Source: Planktothrix agardhii NIES-204 | GTDB lineage: Bacteria; Cyanobacteriota; Cyanobacteriia; Cyanobacteriales; Microcoleaceae | Direction of reading: 5' to 3' | Length of the DNA: 64,000 nucleotides | NCBI GenBank assembly: GCA_003609755.1 | Contig: AP017991.1 | Coordinates: forward strand, 780,001-844,000 | Shown: positions 1-10,889 of the stretch, piece by piece | Numbering within the stretch: position 1 is the stretch's first letter | Layout: every line of letters begins with the position of its first letter | The notes under the pieces: generated by a model | Database searches by the model: none | Told to the model about the DNA's origin: nothing | Seen by the model: only the letters and a program-made list of their open reading frames with translations | Program-made: the position numbers and the translations under genes

Positions 1-226
1 GGGAAATCGCTTTTGCTTTCTTTTCCTCGGGCTACTAAGATGTTTCAGTTCGCCCGGTTCGCTCATGCCCACCTATTTGATTCAGTGGGCTGTTTTTGGG
101 TTCCCCCATTCGGACACCCCCGGCTCGTCGCTCGCTTCCAGCTCCCCGGAGTTTATCGTCGGTCGCCACGTCCTTCTTCGCCTCTGTGTGCCAAGGTTTC
201 CACCGTCAGCCCTTTCTATCTTGACC
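1..226 (-). rRNA. 23S ribosomal RNA, 5' end (partial)
   Basis: Read on the minus strand, this begins GGTCAAG.. and continues with the conserved 23S 5' segment (GGCACACAGAGGCGAAGAAG, then GGACGTGGC). That is the start of cyanobacterial 23S rRNA. The gene runs off the left edge of the window, so only about 226 nt are present. It lies downstream of the 16S gene in the same transcript. The 5' boundary is estimated from alignment memory, within a few bases. Confidence 0.9.
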
Positions 227-557
227 ACTTTCTCTTTTTTAGAGATTTTCTGTTCTTGTTTGGTTAGTTCTCTCAACTGTAGGTCAGTTTCCTTTCCTGC
301 GGCTGGGAGTTCTAACTACGAACTACTGCCAGTTTTTGTTTCTCTGCAATTTTCAAGGTTCTGTCTGGACTTGTTAGTCCAGCATTCTGGCTTCTTTTTG
401 ATTGAAGCTAGGTGCTGAATTGTCCTAGGTTTTGAACCGGACTTCCGAGTTTGAAAGCTGTTGTTGTGTTTTTCATTTTTCTCGTAACGACCTGGGATGA
501 CTTTTGATGGTGCTATTTTTGTTGGATTTGGCACTCTCATCAAAAGTAGGTCTCCCT
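227..557 (-). other. 16S-23S internal transcribed spacer without tRNA
   Basis: A spacer of about 330 nt. On the minus strand it shows the usual cyanobacterial ITS elements. A long D1-D1' hairpin spans 489-552 (closing arms GACCT/AGGTC, then CTTTTGATG/CATCAAAAG, then GTGC/GCAC). A small CTGGACT/AGTCCAG hairpin lies at 365-382. A box-B helix spans 380-417 (CAGCA/TGCTG and GCTTC/GAAGC). A box-A-like GAACCTTGAAAATTGCA lies at 345-361. I found neither tRNA-Ile nor tRNA-Ala, so this is the tRNA-less ITS type. Confidence 0.85.
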
Positions 558-2051
<1,494 letters not shown>

Positions 2052-2072
2052 GAAGAATCTGTTGTTTTGGCT

Positions 2073-2098
2073 CTAAAACTTGTTTCTCAAAGTTTTAG
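2073..2098 (-). other. Hairpin in the 16S leader
   Basis: A 9-bp inverted repeat (CTAAAACTT / AAGTTTTAG with an 8-nt loop) lies just upstream of the mature 16S 5' end on the minus strand. It is in the transcribed leader and probably takes part in pre-rRNA processing or antitermination. That role is inferred from position only. Confidence 0.5.
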
Positions 2099-2244
2099 AA
2101 TTTTTTGCTTTTTCAGAAAGTTTGTGTTAAACTCCCTGGTTAAGCTCTAAATTCTGTTTTGACGAGAATAAAATGTTTTAACTTGGCTTTCAAACTCTTT
2201 AGTTGTCCAGGTTCGGTGTGTCTTTGTTTTTCGACACTTTTATA

Positions 2245-2273
2245 AATCTATCAGTCTTTCTCGAAGATGTCAA
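2245..2273 (-). promoter_or_regulatory. Putative sigma-70-type promoter of the rRNA operon
   Basis: On the minus strand there is a perfect -35 hexamer TTGACA (2268-2273), a 17-nt spacer, and a -10-like TAGATT (2245-2250). It lies about 190 nt upstream of mature 16S. Position, hexamers and spacing fit the main rrn promoter. The transcription start is not known. Confidence 0.65.
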
Positions 2274-2795
2274 CCATTTTGAGAAAATATTTTTTTATGC
2301 CTGCCAAATCCTATCTGTATAAAGGGTTCAGCTTTTTGTCTCTGGGATTGACTCGCCTAGGGAACAAATGATGGCATCAGGATTTAATTGTTTTTGTCCG
2401 ATACAAGGGTCAACGGTCTAATCTTGGACATACGCAGACACATATATATGGATATTGGGCGTTGCTGAATCAGGGGGTATGCCTAAGAAGCGAAGCGATT
2501 CTGCAAGGTGGAGACTACACCATTTTGTTAATTTTGTATGATAGAATTTGGGATCTTCGCCCAGATGCACTTAAATAAGTGAAGTCCCGAAAGGAAAATT
2601 TACTTTTTAGACTCTGATTGACAATCCACCCATCTGAAATTAATGAGGTTATGAGCTAATGTCTACTTCTAGTCATTCTCAACCAAATGGAGATCCTAAT
2701 TAGGGTTGAAGCCCGCCCCAACCCTAGGATTTTTGAAGTCTCAGCCAATTTATAAATCCATTCAAATTTAAGTTTATTAGTCGTTTTTTTACAAC
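2274..2795. other. Intergenic region between rrn promoter and dxr
   Basis: About 520 bases without a convincing gene. Near 2459-2480 there is gggcgttgctgaatcaggg, which resembles terminal sequences of cyanobacterial insertion sequences. No transposase is present, so at most it is a remnant. An interrupted inverted repeat at 2693-2730 (ATCCT..AGGGTTG / CAACCCT..AGGAT) precedes a short T-run on the plus strand. It could act as a terminator, but no plus-strand gene precedes it. I see nothing else. Confidence 0.4.
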
Positions 2796-3980
2796 TTAAA
2801 CCGCTATTTTTTGATGAAGTTTTTTAGAAGCTGAAATAACTTCTTGTCTTGCCCAACGGTCTGACTCTATAATATCTTCTAAAGTTGGATATTGACGATT
2901 ATCAATTTGATGACGATCGCAAGTTAGTTCTATGACCTTGGGAATATCTAAAAATGCAATTTTTTCTTCTAAAAATAAAGCAACTGCTTGTTCATTTGCT
3001 GCATTTAAAACCGCAGGCATCGAACCCCCAGCCCTGCCGGCAGCATAGGCTAAAGACATACAAGGATATTTTTGATCATCCGGTTCTTTAAAGGTTAGAT
3101 TCCCCGCTTTAACTAAATCCAAACGTTGCCAATTTGTATAAATTCTTTCCGGCCAAGACATGGCATATAAAATTGGTAAACGCATATCTGGCCAACCCAA
3201 TTGGGCTAAAACGGAGGTATCTTGTAGCTCAATTAAAGAGTGAATAATACTCTGGGGATGAATCACAATTTCGATATCATTATAATCCAATCCAAACAAG
3301 AAATGCGCTTCAATCACTTCTAAACCTTTGTTCATCATTGTGGCTGAATCAACGGTGATTTTTTTGCCCATTGACCAGTTAGGATGGGTAATGGCATCAG
3401 CAACGGTTACTTCCTTTAATTTTTCCACAGGCAAATCTCTAAAAGCACCCCCAGAAGCTGTTAAAATAATTCGTCTTAATCCCGCTTGGGGAACTCCTTG
3501 TAAACATTGAAAAATTGCTGAATGTTCCGAGTCCGCAGGTAATAATTTTACCCCATGTTTTTTGATTAAAGGATTGACAACAGGCCCCCCAGCAATTAAG
3601 GTTTCTTTATTAGCTAGGGCGATATCTTTTCCGGCTTCAATGGCGGCAATTGTAGGTAATAAACCTGCACAACCGACGATTCCGGTAACTACTGCTTCCG
3701 AGTCCCCATAGCGTGCAACTTCGATAATTCCTTCCTCTCCCGCGAGTAAAATTGGTTGGGGGTTAATATCAGTAATCAGGGCTTTTAATTCGGGTAACTG
3801 GTCAGGATTGGAAATGGCGACAATACTGGGGTTAAAGGCGCGAATTTGTTGGGCTAATAGGTTAATATTGCTTCCGGCAGAGAGTCCCACAATCGAAAAC
3901 TGTTCGGGATATTCTGCTACAATGTCTAAGGTTTGAGTCCCGATGGAACCTGTAGAACCCAGAAGTGTAATTGCTTTCAT
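2796..3980 (-). CDS. dxr: 1-deoxy-D-xylulose 5-phosphate reductoisomerase
   Basis: A 394-aa cytosolic enzyme of the MEP isoprenoid pathway. It converts 1-deoxy-D-xylulose 5-phosphate to 2-C-methyl-D-erythritol 4-phosphate using NADPH and a divalent metal. The N-terminus has the dinucleotide-binding [22 protein letters not shown] follows near residue 120. The metal and substrate region [13 protein letters not shown] lies near residue 150, and [14 protein letters not shown] near 215. Length is normal for the family and the ORF is intact. It is transcribed alone, divergent from the DUF2079 gene. The ATG at 3980 directly precedes the Rossmann motif, which supports this start. Confidence 0.97.
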   Translation of the reverse strand: MKAITLLGSTGSIGTQTLDIVAEYPEQFSIVGLSAGSNINLLAQQIRAFNPSIVAISNPDQLPELKALITDINPQPILLAGEEGIIEVARYGDSEAVVTGIVGCAGLLPTIAAIEAGKDIALANKETLIAGGPVVNPLIKKHGVKLLPADSEHSAIFQCLQGVPQAGLRRIILTASGGAFRDLPVEKLKEVTVADAITHPNWSMGKKITVDSATMMNKGLEVIEAHFLFGLDYNDIEIVIHPQSIIHSLIELQDTSVLAQLGWPDMRLPILYAMSWPERIYTNWQRLDLVKAGNLTFKEPDDQKYPCMSLAYAAGRAGGSMPAVLNAANEQAVALFLEEKIAFLDIPKVIELTCDRHQIDNRQYPTLEDIIESDRWARQEVISASKKLHQKIAV

Positions 3981-4153
3981 CTTTTCTTAACAAGTATTTG
4001 ATATAACCATAGTACGATGGTTGATCCCAATTTCCCAATTCCTGCTCAAATCGAGTTAGGGATATTATCTAGGAATTAAAAGATTGAGATATAATCAAAG
4101 ATTCTACTGTTCAGAAGATTCACTCTCAGGTAGACTGAACTTCGTTGTGAGTA

Positions 4154-5746
4154 ATGAACAAAATGCAAACCCACCCAGACCATTCTGAACCTTCAGCACC
4201 GATAGAGACTAAGAGCCTATTTTCCATTTCTATCTGGAAAGTTATGGCAATTGGCACATTTATTTTATTTTTCTATAGTAGTTTACGTCACTTTTTATTT
4301 CAGTCTACTGCCTATGATTTAGGAATTTATGATCAAATTATATACTTAATTAGTATAGGAAGACAACCCATTTCTTCATTTTTGGGTTTTCATTTTTTGG
4401 GAGATCATGGAGCGATCGCAATTTATCCTTTAGCATTATTATACAAAATTTATCCAAGTGTTTATTGGTTATTTTTAGTGCAAGCAATTTGTTTGGGATC
4501 TGCGACTGGATTAACTTGGAAATTAGCTCAATTAGCTGGATTAAATCAACGATTAAGTTTAGCCGTTGCGATCGCCTATTTACTCTATCCTGAAATTTTT
4601 AATATTAATTTATTTGATTTCCACCCCGATGTTTTAGCAATCCCAGCAATTTTTGGAGCAATTTTAGCAACAAAACAGAAAAAAATTATCTGGTTTACTA
4701 TAGCAATTATTTGGATATTAGCCTGTAAAGCCGTTTTCGCATTAACCGTAATTGCTATTGGATTTTGGTTGATCTTTTTTGAACAACGTCGTTTTTATGG
4801 AATGATAGCAATAGCGTTAGGAATCACTTGGTTTTTAATTGCAACTCAGGTTATGATTCCTTTTTATAGTGGTCAAGAAGCCGCCGGAGTATCTCGATAT
4901 GATTATTTAGGGGATTCGGTTTTAGGGGTAATTTTCAATACAATTATTAAACCTAAATTGATTTTAGGAAAATTATTATCTATCAATACTTTAGTTTATT
5001 TCTTGGAGTTTAGTGTCGCGGTGATTTGGTGGTTAAATCCTCAAAAGTTTATCGTATTAGTTCCCGCCATTCCAACTTTATTACTCAATATATTATCTAT
5101 TGACCCGATGCAACGCAGTTTAATTTATCAATATTCTCTCCCGGCATTACCTTTTTTATTATTAGTGATGATAGAAACTTTAGCAGTAGAAAAGCCAGGA
5201 CTTGCTAATAGTTTATGGGGTTTATGGAATAAATTTCAGACCCCCCCTAGCCCCCCCTTGCTAATGGGGGGAAAAGAACTGGGTGAAAATGTATCTTCTC
5301 ACCCCCCATTACTAAGGGATGGACGGCGGGGGTCTTCTTCTCATCTATTCACAATTCCCCATCAAAAACTACCGAAATGGATCATACTTTGGTCAATTTT
5401 AGTATTCTTATTATGGGCAGATCATACACAAGTTTTAGGCTATTTTACTCGAATTAATAATTGGTCAGCAACCCAAAAAGCTGTCAGCCAAATTCACACT
5501 AAAGGTGGAGTTTTGACCGATAACAGACTTGCACCCCATTTTACCCATCGTAAAACTATTAAATTACTCAATCAAGTGTCACCAGACTTTAATTTAAGAG
5601 AATTTGATTATGTGATTTTAAATTTACGTCATCCTTGGCCCGATACAAAAGATTTAGGGGAAAAATATGCAACTCAATTAAAAGCAAAACCCAATTTTAA
5701 ATTGTCCTATCAAAAGAATGGTGTATTAGTTTTTAAACGACTTTAA
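4154..5746 (+). CDS. DUF2079 family multi-pass membrane protein
   Basis: A 530-aa integral membrane protein with about nine to ten hydrophobic segments. The region FQSTAYDLGIYDQIIY near residue 50 and the following FLGFHFLGDHGA are typical of DUF2079. The family is related in layout to membrane glycosyltransferases, but its function is not established. Residues about 362-394 (nucleotides 5239-5334) are hydrophilic, rich in Pro, Gly, Ser and Arg, and come from an inserted GC-rich repeat that keeps the frame. The C-terminal soluble part (LPPHFTHRKTI-like, after residue 440) resumes normal family sequence. An ATG eight codons into the N-terminus is within a non-conserved leader, so the exact start is uncertain. 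Confidence 0.8.
   Translation: MNKMQTHPDHSEPSAPIETKSLFSISIWKVMAIGTFILFFYSSLRHFLFQSTAYDLGIYDQIIYLISIGRQPISSFLGFHFLGDHGAIAIYPLALLYKIYPSVYWLFLVQAICLGSATGLTWKLAQLAGLNQRLSLAVAIAYLLYPEIFNINLFDFHPDVLAIPAIFGAILATKQKKIIWFTIAIIWILACKAVFALTVIAIGFWLIFFEQRRFYGMIAIALGITWFLIATQVMIPFYSGQEAAGVSRYDYLGDSVLGVIFNTIIKPKLILGKLLSINTLVYFLEFSVAVIWWLNPQKFIVLVPAIPTLLLNILSIDPMQRSLIYQYSLPALPFLLLVMIETLAVEKPGLANSLWGLWNKFQTPPSPPLLMGGKELGENVSSHPPLLRDGRRGSSSHLFTIPHQKLPKWIILWSILVFLLWADHTQVLGYFTRINNWSATQKAVSQIHTKGGVLTDNRLAPHFTHRKTIKLLNQVSPDFNLREFDYVILNLRHPWPDTKDLGEKYATQLKAKPNFKLSYQKNGVLVFKRL
5239..5334. repeat. GC-rich inverted repeat inserted in the DUF2079 gene
   Basis: A 96-bp block begins gaccccccctag and ends ggcgggggtc. 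It holds two CCCCCC...taatgggggg-type arms (ccccccttgctaatgggggg and ccccccattactaaggg). C and G runs contrast sharply with the AT-rich surrounding gene. The length is a multiple of three and the frame stays open. It resembles the hairpin repeat at 40909-40973, suggesting one repeat family. Confidence 0.75.
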
Positions 5747-5783
5747 TAGATTTAAAGCGACCAGAAAGACGAAAACACAAAGA

Positions 5784-5830
5784 CAAAAAAAAGAAGAATT
5801 AAATTATTTTCTAGGTATTCTTCTTTTTTG
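5784..5830. terminator. Rho-independent terminator, probably bidirectional
   Basis: A long inverted repeat: caaaaaaaagaagaat, a 17-nt loop, then attcttcttttttg. An A-run on one side and a T-run on the other let it work in both directions. It follows the DUF2079 stop by about 40 nt and also lies downstream of the convergent sensor kinase gene (stop at 6011). Confidence 0.75.
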
Positions 5831-6010
5831 TGAAAACTTGCATTATCAAGAATATTTAAGTGATTTTTAGCAGGCATCTTTTTATTGATTTTTCTAAACT
5901 TAGTTTTTCGTTATACCCTATTTAGATACTTAACAGCTTATTCCCAATGTAATATTTAAGATGGTTCATGGTTAGCTCTGATGGAAAATTCTTTCTATAG
6001 TATCATTTTA

Positions 6011-8119
6011 TTAACAAGGAATCTCAATCATAAATTCTGTGCCGTTTTTCTGTTGAGTCTTAAATTCCAATTTGCCACCATGGGCTTTAACAATGACTTG
6101 ATAACAAATCGCCAGTCCCATTCCTGTCCCTTGGCCTACGGGTTTTGTCGTAAAGAATGGATCAAAAATTCGAGATTTAATTTCATCTGGAATTCCTAGT
6201 CCATTATCTTGAATTGTAATTCTGATAAAATCTGGACTGTGATCTTCAGTTGTTAAAGTAACTTCTCCCTGTTTTGGATTAGATTTAACCGCATCAATGG
6301 CATTACTTAAAACTTGGAAAAAGACTTGATTAATTTGACTAGGGAAACAATTAACTTTGGGAATGGTTTGATAATTTTTATTGATTTTAATTTGAGTCAT
6401 TCGATGTTCTAACAAGGTCAAACTACTTTCTAAACCTTCAGTTAAATCAACGGATTTCCATTCGGATTCGTTTAAATGGGAGAAATCTTTTAAACTATCA
6501 ACAATAGAACGAATTCTCACACTTCCCTGTTCCATAGAATCAATTAACAGGGGAAAGTCCTCTTGAATAAAATCGAGTTCTACTTCCTCACCCATTTGAT
6601 TTAAAAAATCTCCCACTTCTGGGCTAAACTCTCGACATTTATTCAAGACTTCTAGCAAGTTTTGAACGTAGTTTCTGGCGTGGGAAATATTAGCATATAT
6701 AAAATTATTGGGATTATTAATTTCATGGGCAATTCCGGCTACCATTTCACCTAAACTTGATAATTTTTCACTTTGAATTAATTGAATTTGAGTATTTTTT
6801 AATTCTTCTAAGGTGGCTTGCAACTCTTGGGTTTGGAGTTGATATTGGCAAGCGGTTTCTTGAACTTGGGTATAAAGTTGGGCTTGTTTAATCGCGATCG
6901 CTAATTGATCAGCCAGTTGTTTTAAGCCATCAATTTCCCAAGTTTTCCAACCACGAGGATTACTACATTCATGGGCAATTAATAATCCCCAAAGTTGACC
7001 ATCTATTTCAGGTTGGTGATCTTCTATTTCTGCTCCCATGATAATTGGGACAATTAAATTGGCTCGAACTTGTAACATATCCAAAAAATTCAGATGACAG
7101 GGATCTAAATCGGATTTATGAATATCATTAATCGCCCGTACTCGTCCATTTTTGTATAGTTGTCCATGTTGTTCGGGAAAACAATTATCGGTAATTTTAT
7201 CTCCAAAAATTGATGGCCAAGGGATGCGATAATTCTCGACTTTGATTTCTCCTTCCCAGCCATTAATAAACTGATAAATCACCACTCGATCTGTATTTAG
7301 AACTTGCCGAACTCCCTCAACTGCGGTGTTTAAAATTGCCGTCAGATCTAAACTACTTCTAATTTGGTTAATAACTAATCTTAATAATGCTTCTTGTTCC
7401 CCTTTAGCACGGCTTTCTTGATAGAGTTGGGCGTGATGAATTGCGATCGCTAAGGGGGAAGCAATACCCTCTAAAAGTTGAATTTCCCAGTCTTGCCATT
7501 CTCGCTCATGATCGCATTGATGCAGCCCAATAATCCCTTTGATTTCACCTTGATAACGCACCGCAACCGCTAACATTGATTGAATGTCTAATTGCTCAAT
7601 TAAGGCTTTGGTCGTCTGATCAAAACCCGGAAATTCTTTAAATTTTGTTACCGCTAAAGGTTGAGATTGAGATAATAATGCTTGTAAATGGGGGTTATCA
7701 TTGACATTGAGTTTAATCCCTAATTGACATGAATATTCTCCTTGATTATATTCATTTCTGGTGGTAAATTCTTGATCAGAATGGGATTCTTTAACTAAAA
7801 TACTAACTCGACTACAGTTAATAATTTTACCTAAATGTTGACAAGCAGAACTTAATACCCGATCTAAATCCAATGTACTAATAATCTCTTTATTAATCTG
7901 ATGAACTAGATCATAAAACTGCATCCGGTGTACTTCTGGATTTTCTTTGGAGGAAGTAACTGATGATAAGTTTTCAGAATTGCTAAAAATAGAATTTTTA
8001 GGTAATGAACAGTATGGAGAATCTAAATCAAGCATAGACATAAAAATGTATACAATATTGTTCATAAAATTGGAAGTATTCCTAAAGATAGATGTGTGAA
8101 TCCCCTCAATTATACTCAT
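6011..8119 (-). CDS. GAF-GAF sensor histidine kinase with a cyanobacteriochrome-type GAF
   Basis: A 702-aa cytosolic two-component sensor. Domain order: a first GAF (about residues 75-230, no bilin cysteine), a second GAF (about 245-415), a short coiled coil (415-455), HisKA with phosphoacceptor His465 in GIAHEINNP, then HATPase (N box NAIDAV, G1 DNGLGIP, G2 [11 protein letters not shown]). The second GAF has DNCF (Cys313) and a CH dyad (Cys341-His342) followed by [15 protein letters not shown]. These match the DXCF class of cyanobacteriochromes, where both cysteines attach the bilin, so blue-light sensing is inferred. No response regulator is adjacent. The first 30 residues are not conserved and overlap the divergent coaX start, so the true start may be the later Met at residue 27 or 29. 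Confidence 0.9.
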   Translation of the reverse strand: MSIIEGIHTSIFRNTSNFMNNIVYIFMSMLDLDSPYCSLPKNSIFSNSENLSSVTSSKENPEVHRMQFYDLVHQINKEIISTLDLDRVLSSACQHLGKIINCSRVSILVKESHSDQEFTTRNEYNQGEYSCQLGIKLNVNDNPHLQALLSQSQPLAVTKFKEFPGFDQTTKALIEQLDIQSMLAVAVRYQGEIKGIIGLHQCDHEREWQDWEIQLLEGIASPLAIAIHHAQLYQESRAKGEQEALLRLVINQIRSSLDLTAILNTAVEGVRQVLNTDRVVIYQFINGWEGEIKVENYRIPWPSIFGDKITDNCFPEQHGQLYKNGRVRAINDIHKSDLDPCHLNFLDMLQVRANLIVPIIMGAEIEDHQPEIDGQLWGLLIAHECSNPRGWKTWEIDGLKQLADQLAIAIKQAQLYTQVQETACQYQLQTQELQATLEELKNTQIQLIQSEKLSSLGEMVAGIAHEINNPNNFIYANISHARNYVQNLLEVLNKCREFSPEVGDFLNQMGEEVELDFIQEDFPLLIDSMEQGSVRIRSIVDSLKDFSHLNESEWKSVDLTEGLESSLTLLEHRMTQIKINKNYQTIPKVNCFPSQINQVFFQVLSNAIDAVKSNPKQGEVTLTTEDHSPDFIRITIQDNGLGIPDEIKSRIFDPFFTTKPVGQGTGMGLAICYQVIVKAHGGKLEFKTQQKNGTEFMIEIPC

Positions 8120-8838
8120 TCCGAAATCGTCTCTGGTTAGGATTGATGCTAGGAAATTCTCGACGCCATTGGGCTAAGTTATGCGGTCAAACGGTATTAG
8201 AGACTTGGGATGAGGACAATACCGAACCACCCCCAACCCTAAAAGATGATTTACCTTTAATCGTTGCTTCCGTGGTCTGCGAACCCACCCAATATTGGGC
8301 CAGATTCCCCCAAGTTCGGGTTTTGACCTTAGCTGATATTCCCCTGAACGGAATGTACTCAACCCTAGGCATTGATCGCGCCTTAGCGGTATTAGGAGCA
8401 GGAACACACTATGGATGGCCAATTTTAGTAATTGATGCGGGAACAGCCCTAACCTTCACCGCCGCCGACGCCGATCAACGGCTAGTGGGAGGAGCTATCT
8501 TACCCGGTTTAGGGCTACAACGGTCTTCCTTGGCTCAGAAAACCGCCACCCTACCGAGGGTTGAATTCCCTCCCCATCTACCGCCACGCTGGGCTACGGG
8601 AACCTCAGAGGCAATTCAGAGCGGAATTATTTATACCCTGTTGGCCGGAGTGCGGGATTTTATCGAAGCCTGGCAAACACAATATCCCCATGGGGCGATA
8701 GTGATCACTGGAGGCGATCGCAATTTATTACTGTCCTACTTCACCAAGCGGTTTCCTGATAGGGGTATTCATCCTGTGGCTGATCCTGATCTAATATTTC
8801 GGGGGATGGCGGCTCTGAAAACTGAACCTGATGGGTAA
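8092..8838 (+). CDS. coaX: Type III pantothenate kinase
   Basis: A 248-aa enzyme for the first step of coenzyme A synthesis, phosphorylating pantothenate with ATP. It belongs to the ASKHA fold. GLMLGNSRRHWAKL near residue 18 is the N-terminal phosphate-binding motif. GWPILVIDAGTALTFTAA near residue 115 supplies the catalytic Asp, VGGAILPGLGL is the family signature, and ITGGDRNLL near residue 215 is the C-terminal motif. The N-terminal 15 residues before LWLGLMLGN are not conserved and overlap the divergent kinase gene by 28 bp, so translation may start a little later. The 3' end overlaps the convergent alpha/beta-hydrolase gene by 98 bp. Confidence 0.92.
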   Translation: MCESPQLYSFRNRLWLGLMLGNSRRHWAKLCGQTVLETWDEDNTEPPPTLKDDLPLIVASVVCEPTQYWARFPQVRVLTLADIPLNGMYSTLGIDRALAVLGAGTHYGWPILVIDAGTALTFTAADADQRLVGGAILPGLGLQRSSLAQKTATLPRVEFPPHLPPRWATGTSEAIQSGIIYTLLAGVRDFIEAWQTQYPHGAIVITGGDRNLLLSYFTKRFPDRGIHPVADPDLIFRGMAALKTEPDG

Positions 8839-9640
8839 TAAATTCCCGAATATATTGGGCGATAACTTCTGGCATTTGCAAGGGTAAATTCGGTTTCCCG
8901 CCCTCAATTATATGATATTGAGTCATCGGTGCGATTTCGGAGAAAGTTTTACTCTGGTTCAAGGCGGTGGCGGTATCCTCATCTCCTTGTAAGACCAAAG
9001 TGGGTAATTTCAACGACTCCAGAGGTTGATTCAACATTTCTGCCTGAATTTCTGCCCAGCGACGACGGTACAACAGTTGACTGGCAACAGGCCACTCCAA
9101 CAGAATTTGGCGATCGCTAAACCAAGCCTGAATTTTTTTTCCTTGTCCGAATAGAAACCCTAGGGGATAAATCAGTTTCAAAAACAAAAATAACGGAGAA
9201 AAATAAGCCGATAATTGTCGTTTCCATCCCCATTCTTTTTTATAGTTTTTAAAGGTTATTCCCTCCGGGGCAATAACCACTAAACCCTTAACCACTTGGG
9301 GATATTTCAAGGCATAACTGGTTGCTATCCAAGCTCCCAACCCATTACCTACTAAACAGACTTCTTCAATTTTGAGGGTTTGAATATATTCCGCTAAACA
9401 CTCAACTTCTAAATTAATAGAAGGGTGAATTTTTGTAAACGGTCGAGACTCTCCAGATCCCAAAGTATCCGGTGCAAAACAATGGTGATCCAGACTTAAA
9501 TGCTGCATCAACGGTACCCACTGACTGCTATCCGTCCAAGACCCATGCAGAAAAATAATTGCCGGGCCATCACCGACTTCACACCAGAAAATCTGTCCCT
9601 GGGACACTTGAATTCGGAAGTGATGAAATAATTGATACAT
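8741..9640 (-). CDS. Alpha/beta-hydrolase-fold protein lacking catalytic Ser and His
   Basis: A 299-aa protein with a clear alpha/beta hydrolase layout: oxyanion strand IIFLHGSW (about residues 28-35), then DTLGSGES, the elbow region VCLVGNGLGAWIA (residues 94-106) and a late acid LQGDEDTATA. At the nucleophile position of GxSxG it has Gly100 (GNGLG), and at the usual His-Pro position it has Lys249-Pro250. Two of the three triad residues are therefore absent and ordinary esterase or peroxidase activity is unlikely. The last ~33 codons are antisense to the coaX 3' end and have low-complexity acidic/proline composition. The ORF is intact and the gene is probably expressed; its role is unknown. 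Confidence 0.85.
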   Translation of the reverse strand: MYQLFHHFRIQVSQGQIFWCEVGDGPAIIFLHGSWTDSSQWVPLMQHLSLDHHCFAPDTLGSGESRPFTKIHPSINLEVECLAEYIQTLKIEEVCLVGNGLGAWIATSYALKYPQVVKGLVVIAPEGITFKNYKKEWGWKRQLSAYFSPLFLFLKLIYPLGFLFGQGKKIQAWFSDRQILLEWPVASQLLYRRRWAEIQAEMLNQPLESLKLPTLVLQGDEDTATALNQSKTFSEIAPMTQYHIIEGGKPNLPLQMPEVIAQYIREFITHQVQFSEPPSPEILDQDQPQDEYPYQETAW

Positions 9641-9669
9641 CCTAAATTTTTAATATTGTGGACAAAACC

Positions 9670-10137
9670 TTACGCTAGGGTCGTTAAACCCTGTAAATAG
9701 TCCTGAAGATGTCGTTCACAGTCATGGCTAAAATCGGAGGGGAGGGATGTAACAGAAAAGGCTTTAACCTCCGTAATTTCCTGGATGTCCTGAACTTGAA
9801 AGTTACCTTGAACATCCGCTTCTACGACAACACAAATGGAATGGACTCGCGGATCTCGATCAGGCGCAGAATAGACACCCGCCAAACGGCGAATCTTAAC
9901 CAATTCTAACCCAGTTTCCTCTGCCAGTTCTCTTTTAATAGTGGTGGGGATATCTTCACCCCAGTCTACCATGCCCCCGGGTAAAGCCCATTTCCCATTA
10001 TCTCGACGGCGCACCAGCACAATTTTGCCATCAGGTAGAATTGGAATAATACTGGTTCCAGGGATAGGATGACGAAAAATAATTCCTAATACCGTTTGTC
10101 CAAAATTCCAAACATATTTGGCAAAGGATACTACCAA
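9670..10137 (-). CDS. Nudix hydrolase
   Basis: A 155-aa Nudix-fold pyrophosphohydrolase. The complete Nudix box runs through GMVDWGE, a 7-residue spacer, and RELAEETGLEL (about residues 55-77), so metal binding and catalysis should be intact. The substrate (for example a nucleotide sugar, ADP-ribose or oxidised NTP) cannot be told from sequence. The start is a TTG at 10137, chosen because a strong GAGGAG ribosome site (10148-10153) lies 10 nt upstream and the first residues lead directly into the domain. The alpha/beta-hydrolase-fold gene follows 29 nt downstream and may be co-transcribed. Confidence 0.88.
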   Translation of the reverse strand: MVVSFAKYVWNFGQTVLGIIFRHPIPGTSIIPILPDGKIVLVRRRDNGKWALPGGMVDWGEDIPTTIKRELAEETGLELVKIRRLAGVYSAPDRDPRVHSICVVVEADVQGNFQVQDIQEITEVKAFSVTSLPSDFSHDCERHLQDYLQGLTTLA

Positions 10138-10232
10138 AGTGTTTTTTCTCCTCTAATTAAAAAAATAGACAGGTTTTGAGTTTTTGTTACTAATTAGCCT
10201 ATCCCTATCATAAGTACAAAATCAGGAAAATT

Positions 10233-10703
10233 CTATGGTTTCTCAAGAGTTTGCAGGATTTCTAGGCTATGGGTTTCCGGTTTAACTTTCCGATAAATTG
10301 CTTCTATGCGACCCTGAGCATCAATCACAAAAGTATGACGAAATATCCCCATAAATTCTTTCCCCATAAATTTTTTCAGTCCGTAACTGCCATATTCGGT
10401 TGCTACTTCCCCCCCTTCATCAACTAATAGAGGAAAGGGTAACTGATATTTACTAATAAATTTACGATGAGCAACCTGGTTATCCGTACTTACCCCTAGA
10501 ACAATTATATTTTTTTCTTGGTATTCTCCGTAATTATCCCGAAACCCACAGGCTTCCTTTGTACATCCAGGGGTATTATCCCTCGGATAAAAATATAAAA
10601 CCACCGGTTTCCCCCGAAAATCACTGAGACGGACAGGGTTACCATCGCTATCGGGTAGAACAAAATCCGGTGCTAATTCACCGAGGTTCAGGGTTATGTC
10701 CAT
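10233..10703 (-). CDS. prxQ: Peroxiredoxin Q / bacterioferritin comigratory protein
   Basis: A 156-aa thioredoxin-fold thiol peroxidase that reduces H2O2 and organic hydroperoxides. The active-site stretch [20 protein letters not shown] (about residues 37-56) has the peroxidatic Cys in TPGCT and the resolving Cys five residues later, as in atypical 2-Cys PrxQ/BCP enzymes. No signal peptide is seen. Length and C-terminus are typical. It sits between the Nudix gene and tRNA-Leu on the same strand. Confidence 0.94.
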   Translation of the reverse strand: MDITLNLGELAPDFVLPDSDGNPVRLSDFRGKPVVLYFYPRDNTPGCTKEACGFRDNYGEYQEKNIIVLGVSTDNQVAHRKFISKYQLPFPLLVDEGGEVATEYGSYGLKKFMGKEFMGIFRHTFVIDAQGRIEAIYRKVKPETHSLEILQTLEKP

Positions 10704-10807
10704 TTTAAAGAATTTTAATATGGGGTGATTGGGATACAGAAACCTTGAAATAATGATAAAGCCCTAAAGGGCTTACTACGCGAGTGAAGCTCTTTAAGGC
10801 TTAGAAG

Positions 10808-10889
10808 TGGGCGGGAAGAGACTTGAACTCTTATGACCGAAGCCGCCGCATTTTGAGTGCGGTGCGTCTACCAATTCCGCCACCCGCCC
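10808..10889 (-). tRNA. tRNA-Leu (anticodon CAA)
   Basis: An 82-nt class II tRNA on the minus strand. The acceptor stem GGGCGGG pairs with CCCGCCC, and discriminator A is at 10808. The anticodon stem is CCGCA/TGCGG with a 7-nt loop CTCAAAA, giving anticodon CAA. A short variable arm and a GTTCAAGTC T-loop follow. CCA is not encoded. Its 5' 22 nt overlap the end of the M48 protease reading frame. Confidence 0.96.

Noticed and set aside
2459-2590. Insertion sequence near 2.5 kb
   Set aside because: Only a terminus-like motif is present; there is no transposase or matching second end.
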